Below, in pieces: positions 5,953 to 12,212 of a stretch of 12,212 nt of DNA. The notes beneath the pieces were generated by a model. The model was not told the origin of the DNA, searched no databases, and saw only the letters and a list, made by a program, of their open reading frames with translations. Position 1 is the first letter of the stretch, and the number at the start of each line of letters is the position of its first letter. A program made the translations under genes and the position numbers. The DNA comes from CG2-30-40-21 sp043806395 (GTDB taxonomy: Bacteria > UBA9089 > CG2-30-40-21). Location: positions 1-12,212 of the forward strand of contig JAZDHC010000165.1 of NCBI GenBank assembly GCA_043806395.1. Reading direction: 5' to 3'.

Positions 5953-7842
5953 TTAATCAATTATAATTATCGATTCGTCACCAGCAATATTTCTGACTTG
6001 CATCCGTAAAGGTTTCTTTTCTGATACAATTTTTGCATTCCAGAATTCTTTAGTCTTTTTACCGTTCAAAATTACATAGCCATTTTTATCAATTCTCAGT
6101 TCAAAATCACTTTTCCAGATACCGTCTTTACTTGTGCAATCAAGGCTAATAAGCTCAATCAGTTCAAGTCCATGCTTGCTAATGGAAATCGGTATAAAAG
6201 GCTTTTGCTTTTTACCATTTCCGATACCTTCTTCGATTTTTTCACTGTTTTCATCAAACAAATCAAATAAATCCTTTGTTGAGCCGTTCAGGGATTTTTT
6301 CTGATTGTAGGCATCAATTTTCTGAATGAGCCTATCGCTGATAAATGATTTTATCTCAATCTCATAACCGTCGTTTGTTTCTTTTATCTCATAGTCAATC
6401 TCATCATTGATAATAACTTCATCAAGAATGCTTTTTAAGTCTCGCAGTTCAATCTTGATATTTGTCGCATTATAGTTGTCGATAAACTCTTTCAATTCCT
6501 TCTCGTCTTCAATGTCTACGAAATAGACGATAACCTGCTTTATGTCGTCGGGTAAATCGGGCATAGCCTCGTTGATGATGCGGTTCATCAGAGGGATATC
6601 CAGTACCTTTGTGCTGTGGTCAAGCAGGTTGGGAATATACACCGGCACAAGTCCAAGTTTACTGTCTTGAATTCCGCCTTCCCAGAAACTATCCAGATCA
6701 TCCTCATTTTTAAGCCCGGTGATAAGGCTTTTCATTTTATCCATCGTTTGCACCGGATTACGAAAAAGCGAAACGCCGTCCTGAATATCGTAAATGTCAA
6801 ACTCCGCACCGGCGGCAATTAGACGATCGCGAGTTGTTTGAATGCTGTTAATGCCTACATCACAATGAATGAATTTTCGTTTCAGGTCGTGTGCAACTTT
6901 GGCTGTAACACCAGAACCGCCGAAAAAGTCAGCGATAATCATACCCTCATTTGAGGATACATTAATGATTCGATTAAGAAGGGATTCAGGTTTTTGCGTA
7001 GCGTAATACATTTTTTCGTAGTCGGTAGGACTTGTAACCGGTGCAATATCCACCCACCAATCATTTATGGGAGTTCCTTCTTCCCTTAATTTTGCGTCTG
7101 ATCCTTTAACTTGAGTTCTACCACGTTGCTGGGTTTTTTCAGAATAATCCCGGTATTCAGGGATATATAGCCATTCTTCATTTGATTTTGAATACCAATA
7201 TATTGCATCATGCTTTTTGGGAAATCTATCAACAGGAACCGCTCCACCGCTATAACACCACACAATTTCATTCCTAAAATTATCCTCCCCAAACACCTCA
7301 TCCATCAGCACCTTAACATAATGTCCTATATGCCAATCCAGATGCACATAAATACTCCCCGTTTCGCTCATCACACTTTTTATCGCAGTCAGATTTTCAT
7401 ACATCCAGTTCAGGTAATCTTCCTTATTCCAAATATCACCATACATCTTTTCTTCAAAAGCGCGGAGTTCTTCCAAGTCCATCTCTTCTTCTGCTTTGGC
7501 AACAACTTCTGCGACTTTCGGATTCTTGCGCAAATAGACTTTCTTGGCATAATCCGCACCGCTGGCAAACGGTGGGTCAATATACACAAGGTCAACTTTA
7601 ATGTTCTTGTCTTTCAGATAAGCACAGGCAGAAATACACTCGCCACGGATAAGCATATTTTCAGGGTTGTTGCCCACACTTTCGATTTTTTCCAATTCAT
7701 AATAAGGCATCCCTCGCTGAATGCGTTCATAAACTTTATCGTTATCCCGATAGCGTAAAACTCTTCTCGTACGGGTGATGTTATCAAGAATGGCCTGACC
7801 CTGAACAGTATTCGGATAGTAGGGGATGTATTTTACCGGCAT
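5953..7842 (-). CDS. mod: Type III-like site-specific DNA methyltransferase (Mod)
   Basis: An amino-methyltransferase of 629 residues, expected to methylate adenine in the recognition site of the adjoining restriction enzyme. Catalytic motif IV is VYIDPPFASGADY (DPPF at 89-92). The S-adenosylmethionine-binding motif I, ADFFGGSGVTAKVA (304-317), follows it, the beta-class order typical of Type III Mod. The QKPESLLNRII segment (283-293) is also characteristic. The region between IV and I (about 190-270) is the likely target-recognition part. After the core (about 345) come some 280 residues I do not recognise, with an acidic lysine/glutamate-rich stretch near 440-560. GGAG lies about 9 nt upstream of the ATG and only 2 nt separate this gene from the rhuM stop, so it is the third gene of the operon. 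It looks intact. The methylated base and target sequence cannot be read from sequence. Confidence 0.9.
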   Translation of the reverse strand: MPVKYIPYYPNTVQGQAILDNITRTRRVLRYRDNDKVYERIQRGMPYYELEKIESVGNNPENMLIRGECISACAYLKDKNIKVDLVYIDPPFASGADYAKKVYLRKNPKVAEVVAKAEEEMDLEELRAFEEKMYGDIWNKEDYLNWMYENLTAIKSVMSETGSIYVHLDWHIGHYVKVLMDEVFGEDNFRNEIVWCYSGGAVPVDRFPKKHDAIYWYSKSNEEWLYIPEYRDYSEKTQQRGRTQVKGSDAKLREEGTPINDWWVDIAPVTSPTDYEKMYYATQKPESLLNRIINVSSNEGMIIADFFGGSGVTAKVAHDLKRKFIHCDVGINSIQTTRDRLIAAGAEFDIYDIQDGVSLFRNPVQTMDKMKSLITGLKNEDDLDSFWEGGIQDSKLGLVPVYIPNLLDHSTKVLDIPLMNRIINEAMPDLPDDIKQVIVYFVDIEDEKELKEFIDNYNATNIKIELRDLKSILDEVIINDEIDYEIKETNDGYEIEIKSFISDRLIQKIDAYNQKKSLNGSTKDLFDLFDENSEKIEEGIGNGKKQKPFIPISISKHGLELIELISLDCTSKDGIWKSDFELRIDKNGYVILNGKKTKEFWNAKIVSEKKPLRMQVRNIAGDESIIIID

Positions 7843-7844
7843 AA

Positions 7845-8870
7845 TTATTTCTCCTTTTTCTTTTTAAGTAGTTTCTTTTCAGCCATTTCAATTGTTGCCA
7901 AAAAATGTTTTTCAACTTCCGTTAATTCGTCCAAGCTTTTTTCTGTATAGGCAGAATACTCGGAATGTGCTTTTTTTTCGGCAAGCTCTGCTGATATCTT
8001 CCCGGCATCAACCAGCACATTTTGGTGGGACATTTTAATAAACCCGTTAAGAACCTCAATCCAGTCCGCCATGGTCATTGCTTTTCTTTGCATGGCGTTG
8101 ACTTCGGCAATATCGAGATAGGCAGAAACAAGACGATTCAACACAGCAAGTTCTTCGGAATCGAGATAATTTTTTGCAATAGTTACTTCCGTTTTATGTG
8201 GACGCTGCCCCTTGAAATTAGTCAGCCCCATGAAAGGTTTATCGGAATTTGCCCGTTCAAAAATTACTTCTGCGGCAGTGTGCCCATGTACCGCCCAATG
8301 AAGTTTGTTTTGCACTGTCTGGAAAAATCTTTTTGTAGCTTCCGCAGTAGGATTGTAATCTATACTTGTTGCATAAATCTCCAGCACTTTTCGATAAAAT
8401 ACTTTTTCTGATGAACGAATGTCTCTGATCCGCTCAAGCAATTCTTCAAAATACGAACCGCCTCCACTCTGTTTCAGGAGATCATCATTCATGGTGAAAC
8501 CTTTAATCAAATATTCTTTTAACCGCTCGGTTGCCCAGATGCGAAATTGAGTACCTCTTAATGACTTAACTCTGTAACCAACAGAGATAATCACATCAAG
8601 GTTGTAATAGTCAAGCTGACGCTGAACTTCCCGATTGCCTTCCTGTCGAACTGACAAGTATTTCTTGTGAGTTGCTTCCGGAGTTAGCTCCCCTTCTTCA
8701 TAAATATTTTTTATATGAAGGCTTATGTTTTGCTGGGTGATCTGAAACAGCTCGGCCATAATCTGTTGATTTAGCCACACGGTATTGTCTTCTAATCTTA
8801 CATTTATTTTAGTTGTTCCGTCTTCCGTGTGATATATGATAATTTCCGAGTTTGTGATGTTTTTATTCAT
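7845..8870 (-). CDS. RhuM family protein
   Basis: A protein of 341 residues matching the RhuM family (PF13310, named after a Salmonella pathogenicity-island gene; molecular function unknown). Seen: an N-terminal helix-turn-helix-like stretch VWLNQQIMAELF and QQNISLHIKNIYEEGEL (31-62), then LDYYNLDVIISVGYRV (86-101) and GTQFRIWATERLKEYL (106-121). The family's C-terminal half carries HTAAEVIFERANSDKPFMGL (197-216) and a Lys/Glu-rich helical end. No Fic motif (HPFxxGNGR) is present despite the common 'Fic/DOC' naming. The ATG overlaps the res stop (ATGAATAA) and has GGAG 7 nt upstream. Its position between res and mod, with overlap on one side and 2 nt on the other, implies co-expression. A regulatory or accessory DNA-binding role is inference only. 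Confidence 0.88.
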   Translation of the reverse strand: MNKNITNSEIIIYHTEDGTTKINVRLEDNTVWLNQQIMAELFQITQQNISLHIKNIYEEGELTPEATHKKYLSVRQEGNREVQRQLDYYNLDVIISVGYRVKSLRGTQFRIWATERLKEYLIKGFTMNDDLLKQSGGGSYFEELLERIRDIRSSEKVFYRKVLEIYATSIDYNPTAEATKRFFQTVQNKLHWAVHGHTAAEVIFERANSDKPFMGLTNFKGQRPHKTEVTIAKNYLDSEELAVLNRLVSAYLDIAEVNAMQRKAMTMADWIEVLNGFIKMSHQNVLVDAGKISAELAEKKAHSEYSAYTEKSLDELTEVEKHFLATIEMAEKKLLKKKKEK

Positions 8871-11784
8871 TACGCTTCTCCTTAAAAAATGTGTCTATCT
8901 TTGATTTGAACGAAAGCAGGTTGTTGTTCATTGTAACGCTGTCCGGCAGATACAGATAATCAAACCGGCTGTAGCCAAATTTCTCATTGTTTATCTTTAG
9001 AAACTCAGATTCCATAAAATTCCGGCGGGCTTTGAACTCCGGTTGATCGGCAAAACCGCTTCCTTTTGTCTCTACGATGAGAATTTTATAGATACCGCTA
9101 TCTTTGCGATTGATCACCAGAAAATCAGGCGTGTATCTGCCAACCCTACGCCAACGATCATTTTTCTTTTCGTAACACACAATACAAAATTCGGTAATAT
9201 GCTTTTCTCCATTGTAGTAAATTTCAAGTCCGTTATCTATAAATGACGCGAGGCTCATCACTTCCTGTAAAAATTTCAATTCAAAACGGCTTTGGATAAA
9301 ATTGTATGGCAAATAATGAAAGGTTTTATCTTTACTGACGACGGCTTTTGAGAATGTCTTGGTTGTCCCCACATCAAGCCCCGCCATAGTAAAAAGATCG
9401 GGGTTAGGCTGTGCAGCGATAAATTCTTTAATTTTTCTTTGAGCTTCTTCAACCTCTTTTTGTAAAACTGCAATATCCTTTCCAGTTTTATCAGCTTGTA
9501 GAATATCCTTTGTATCACTTACAGAAGGATAGAGTTTATCGTGATCTTCTACAGGAGCAAGTTTTTCTATCACGAGCAGGCTGGCGTTTTTAGGGATAAT
9601 CTCAGTTTTTACATTGAGTTCACGATGCCTATGAAAAGCAAGCCGAATGCGTGATTTTATTTCATCATGCCTGAACAGGTCATTAAATACTCTATAATCT
9701 GCTTTTTTATAAGTAACCGCTGTAAAAATAGTTGAAAGAGGTTTTTCATATTGATACAAACTGTTTGAACTTATACTTCCCATACTTCCACGGGCAATGT
9801 CAAAAACCCACTGGTCTAAGTCAGCTCTATCCCCTTCGATTTTATCAAGAATGTCTTTTTTAGTCAGGTCGTTCTTTGAAAGCCCTCGTTCCACAATAAC
9901 CGCAGCATCAAAGTGGTTTTTAGGATTGATTTGAGAAATCGTCTTTTCCGGTTGTGCTTGCCTGTCAGTAACTATTGTTTCATACTCAATATTGAGCTGA
10001 TAAAAATCTATATTTGGTAGTTTCAGGTAATCCATACGCGAAAAGCGTTCAATCATTATGGGATCGCTGTCTTTTCCTAAAGATGAAAGTTCCTGAATAC
10101 TGGTGTGCTGTTCCTCTTTCAGTTGTTTATCCAATGATTTAGCGTTTTCTTCATTTAACCAGATAACGGCTGTTTCGTTTGAGCCCTTGTCAACCTGTCT
10201 CAGACAACGGCAGGAGGTCTGTAAAACCATATTTGTCGGGCAATCGCCTTTTTGCGAAAGAATAACTCCGGTAAGGCTTCGGCAGTCCCAGCCCTCTTTA
10301 CCTATTTGAACGAGCAGGACAATTTTTTTCTTGGAAAGCGGTGTATCAAGAGAATTAAAGTCAGTTTCTGCTTCTTTCGTAGTTTTATATTTTTTGTTAC
10401 CTTTATGATATCTTAATATCTCTTCTGGCTTTATTTTCATTGTTCCAATGAGATATGGATATATTTCTTCTTCGAGTCTTTCAATATTACCGCAATAGAC
10501 GGCAAGTTTTGCCATACTTCCATTACTGTAAACAGTATTCTCAAAAGTATTCAAAAAATCTTTTACCCCTTTCTCTATTATTTGGATTGAGGTAAGCCCA
10601 GAAGTCTGCTCTACTCGTGGTTTCTTTAAGAATTTTTTTACTGCAGTTGTTAAAGGATAGTAAAAAACGGTATTTGTAATTTGCGTGAATTTAAGTTGTA
10701 TCTCGTCGGATATTTTTATCGTCTCAGCAGTGCCAAGATAAGGAGTACCTGAAAAACCAAGCACAGAATTTATTAAACCGTTTGCATTCCATTTGTTTAC
10801 CACCTGCCGTAGTTTAATATCATCGGTTGCCGCATGATGGACTTCGTCAATATGTATTTGCAAATTTGGAATTTTACTAATGATGTTTCTGAGTTCATTG
10901 GCAAATCGGTCTTTCTCGTCTTCGGTATGCTCAAATACTAACCCATTTTGATCAAGGTCTAACCTGTCCAGAATAACTTTCTCAGCATTCACCACCATGA
11001 CAAGCCCCATCAATGTATCAAAGGGTTGATAACCGGATATTTTTTGAGCATTCGGGTTTCGTGCTTTGTTGCTTTTCTTTGCTGATTTCGGCTGATCTAA
11101 AACCTCGAATTTAATCATCCGCTTGATATTACTTGCCGCAGGTTCAGGTAGAATCCAGGACGGATCAAATCGTTCAATAGTCTTAAGGCTTGGAATAATT
11201 GAACTTTTCAAACCAGAAGGCGCAAGAATAAGAAAGTTATGAGCAAACACAGGATTATCTGGCTCATTTGAGGCAAAGTAAAGATCAAGATAAATGAATG
11301 CAGCCATGAGAAAGGTTTTACCCGCCCCCATTGGAAGGCTGAATAGAAAATCGGGATATTCAACACCGTAAAAAAGGCTTTTACTGATAGTTAAATAATC
11401 CACTTCATTTGGATGTGCGACAAGGTATTTTTCCAAATCAGGAAATAGCGTTATTTGATTTTTTTTTCCATTTCCATTGAGAGGGGTTCGGGACAGTTCA
11501 AATAATGCTCTGGCGGCGATATTGGATTCAAAAACATTTCTTGCAGATTGATTGATATTGAGGGATGATAAGTTTTCATTCCGACAGAAGAATCCTTCTG
11601 AAAAGAGTTGATGGAGGGGTTTGTTTCCACCTTCGATTTTCAGAAATAAGTACACAAGTAATGCCTGAATTTGTGCTTCGCGTAAATTGCCGTTCCGATT
11701 TATATGTTCGAAAAGTGGTTTAACGGTACAAGTGTCCGAGATAATCCACTCTTGAGCTTTTCTAAATATCAAATTATTGAGCAT
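8863..11784 (-). CDS. res: Type III-like restriction enzyme subunit: SF2 helicase plus nuclease (Res)
   Basis: A 973-residue restriction subunit. Superfamily-2 helicase motifs: Walker A PMGAGKTFLMA (151-161), Walker B HIDEVHHA (311-318, DEVH box), motif III GFSGTPY (343-349), motif V VQIGKEGWDCRSL (492-504) and motif VI QTSCRCLRQ (522-530). Near the C-terminus a PD-(D/E)xK nuclease core is visible: PDFLV (886-890) and VETKG (904-908). ATP-driven translocation and DNA cleavage in complex with Mod is the expected role. All key residues are present, so it looks functional. The first 140 residues are not recognised. GAGAGG precedes the ATG by about 8 nt. It is the first gene of res-rhuM-mod, whereas classical Type III loci have mod first. 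Alternatives: a related helicase-nuclease defence protein not acting as strict Type III. Confidence 0.9.
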   Translation of the reverse strand: MLNNLIFRKAQEWIISDTCTVKPLFEHINRNGNLREAQIQALLVYLFLKIEGGNKPLHQLFSEGFFCRNENLSSLNINQSARNVFESNIAARALFELSRTPLNGNGKKNQITLFPDLEKYLVAHPNEVDYLTISKSLFYGVEYPDFLFSLPMGAGKTFLMAAFIYLDLYFASNEPDNPVFAHNFLILAPSGLKSSIIPSLKTIERFDPSWILPEPAASNIKRMIKFEVLDQPKSAKKSNKARNPNAQKISGYQPFDTLMGLVMVVNAEKVILDRLDLDQNGLVFEHTEDEKDRFANELRNIISKIPNLQIHIDEVHHAATDDIKLRQVVNKWNANGLINSVLGFSGTPYLGTAETIKISDEIQLKFTQITNTVFYYPLTTAVKKFLKKPRVEQTSGLTSIQIIEKGVKDFLNTFENTVYSNGSMAKLAVYCGNIERLEEEIYPYLIGTMKIKPEEILRYHKGNKKYKTTKEAETDFNSLDTPLSKKKIVLLVQIGKEGWDCRSLTGVILSQKGDCPTNMVLQTSCRCLRQVDKGSNETAVIWLNEENAKSLDKQLKEEQHTSIQELSSLGKDSDPIMIERFSRMDYLKLPNIDFYQLNIEYETIVTDRQAQPEKTISQINPKNHFDAAVIVERGLSKNDLTKKDILDKIEGDRADLDQWVFDIARGSMGSISSNSLYQYEKPLSTIFTAVTYKKADYRVFNDLFRHDEIKSRIRLAFHRHRELNVKTEIIPKNASLLVIEKLAPVEDHDKLYPSVSDTKDILQADKTGKDIAVLQKEVEEAQRKIKEFIAAQPNPDLFTMAGLDVGTTKTFSKAVVSKDKTFHYLPYNFIQSRFELKFLQEVMSLASFIDNGLEIYYNGEKHITEFCIVCYEKKNDRWRRVGRYTPDFLVINRKDSGIYKILIVETKGSGFADQPEFKARRNFMESEFLKINNEKFGYSRFDYLYLPDSVTMNNNLLSFKSKIDTFFKEKRNE

Positions 11785-11804
11785 TCATTATTCCTCTCAT
11801 AAAG

Positions 11805-11833
11805 ATTCTGTATATTTAACAAGTACCTGTCAA
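11805..11833 (-). promoter_or_regulatory. putative sigma-70 promoter of the res-rhuM-mod operon
   Basis: On the minus strand TTGACA (11833-11828, perfect) is followed after 17 bp by CAGAAT (11810-11805, four of six to TATAAT). The predicted start near 11798 leaves a short leader of about 14 nt that still contains the GAGAGG ribosome-binding site. No other promoter was recognised within the operon. Confidence 0.5.
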
Positions 11834-11883
11834 TCTTTTATTTTGCAACCGGCACGGATGCCGTGATTCAGGTGTCCTTATTT

Positions 11884-12006
11884 ATGACTCCGTTGATTTA
11901 GTCAATTTTCAAGAGATTGGCATACCAAATATAGTATCCCGAATAGAGCGAGCAACTATATATTGTGTGCCAAAAATGCCAAAAGGCATTAAATCAACAG
12001 AGTCAT
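11884..12006. repeat. 123-bp near-palindrome
   Basis: The two 58-bp halves (11884-11941 and 11949-12006) align as inverted copies without gaps at about 40 of 58 positions around a 7-bp centre. The outer 17 bp match at 16 positions (ATGACTCCGTTGATTTA), and an inner block TTGGCATAC / GTGTGCCAA at 8 of 9. The right half also contains ATGCC-AAAA-GGCAT. It has no coding capacity. A short non-autonomous mobile element is the likeliest origin; it now sits in the promoter region of two divergent genes. Confidence 0.65.
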
Positions 12007-12007
12007 T

Positions 12008-12029
12008 AATGTTACAAAAATGTTACAAA
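12008..12029. repeat. two perfect tandem AATGTTACAAA units
   Basis: An 11-bp unit is repeated twice with no change, about one helical turn each, 48 bp upstream of the start at 12078. That geometry suits a regulator bound on one face of the helix, but no known operator is recognised. Confidence 0.45.
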
Positions 12030-12077
12030 TGTTTATGGTCGGGTGCTTATAAGACCTATATTATTGTAGGAGAAAAT

Positions 12078-12212
12078 ATGGAAAAAGATATAAACGAATT
12101 GGTCGAAAAGTTAAAATCCTTTCAACAACAATCTGTTATCTATGCTGAGGAATTAAAAATGGCACATGCATGTGAAGAGGAAAAATATCGAAAATTAGAA
12201 GACACTCATAAT
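12078..12212 (+). CDS. unrecognised coiled-coil-like protein, 5' end only
   Basis: An ATG at 12078 with AGGAGA at 12068-12073 opens a frame of 45 codons that is still open at the window edge. The product begins MEKDINELVEKLKSFQQQ and continues with heptad-like Leu/Ile/Tyr spacing and many Glu/Lys, ending in ...KYRKLEDTHN. This is helical and coiled-coil-like. N-termini of this type occur in signalling proteins such as HD-GYP or cyclase-type regulators, but 45 residues cannot decide the family. It diverges from res and is not obviously part of the restriction module. Confidence 0.7.
   Translation, partial: MEKDINELVEKLKSFQQQSVIYAEELKMAHACEEEKYRKLEDTHN

Larger units (their letters stand above)
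11785..12077. other. divergent promoter region between res and the right-edge gene
   Basis: No gene lies in these 293 bp. Contents: the res promoter (11805-11833), a small hairpin CACGG/CCGTG (11853-11865), a 123-bp near-palindrome (11884-12006) and two tandem AATGTTACAAA units (12008-12029). A TATAAG at 12048-12053 could be the -10 of the rightward gene, but I found no well-spaced -35 for it. Confidence 0.6.

Noticed and set aside
7845..8870. Fic/AMPylase or toxin of a toxin-antitoxin pair
   Set aside because: RhuM proteins are sometimes labelled Fic/DOC, but the HPFxxGNGR motif is absent and there is no small antitoxin gene beside it.
5953..11784. BREX or DISARM defence locus
   Set aside because: Only a helicase-nuclease, a RhuM protein and a beta-class methyltransferase are present; no PglZ, BrxC-like, phospholipase D or DUF1998 gene is visible in the window.
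11869..11881. Second end of the IS-like element (AGGTGTCCTTA resembles AGGTGCCCTTA at 5791), making a composite transposon around the restriction operon
   Set aside because: The match is about 11 bp and in the same orientation; the following CTCTAAAAA part of the end is missing, so it is most likely chance.

Overview
The window reads as chromosomal DNA of a bacterium with strong Shine-Dalgarno (SD) sites and moderate-to-low GC. It carries a menaquinone-by-futalosine gene, a Sec-exported protein and many small palindromic intergenic repeats. The repeat style (short hairpins ending in runs of C or G, CGCAGATTAC tandem units, and a 204-bp element with long terminal inverted repeats) is the sort seen in environmental Gram-negative or candidate-phylum genomes. 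I cannot name the taxon from sequence alone.

Layout. Positions 1-620 hold only repeats: a C/G-rich hairpin, a cluster of alternating TTGGACA hairpins, and copy 1 of the 204-bp inverted-repeat element. On the plus strand follow an exported DUF4015-type putative glycoside hydrolase (621-1859) and, overlapping its end, hisH (1843-2505). Convergent to these on the minus strand are a permease of the putative 10-TM metal exporter family (4299-5318), mqnC (3198-4277) and maf (2424-3002); maf and hisH overlap tail to tail by 82 nt. Copy 2 of the 204-bp element lies just upstream of the permease. Positions 5559-5952 hold a sigma-54-like promoter with no gene behind it, a 141-bp insertion-sequence-like remnant and a possible terminator.

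The right half (5953-11784, minus strand) is one tightly packed defence operon transcribed right to left: a Type III-like restriction helicase/nuclease (res), a RhuM-family protein, and a Type III-like DNA methyltransferase (mod). Its promoter region (11785-12077) contains a TTGACA/CAGAAT promoter, a 123-bp near-palindrome and an 11-bp tandem repeat. A divergent, coiled-coil-like gene starts at 12078 and runs off the window.

How it fits together. The left half is housekeeping (histidine and menaquinone biosynthesis, nucleotide-pool cleaning, metal transport) broken up by small mobile repeats. The right half is an acquired-looking restriction-modification module. The most interesting signals are: (i) the two 204-bp elements, whose ends lie 35 and 36 bp from two start codons and could supply their promoters, and whose cores carry paired hairpins with fully compensatory base changes; (ii) the res-rhuM-mod arrangement; and (iii) the hisH/maf antisense overlap.
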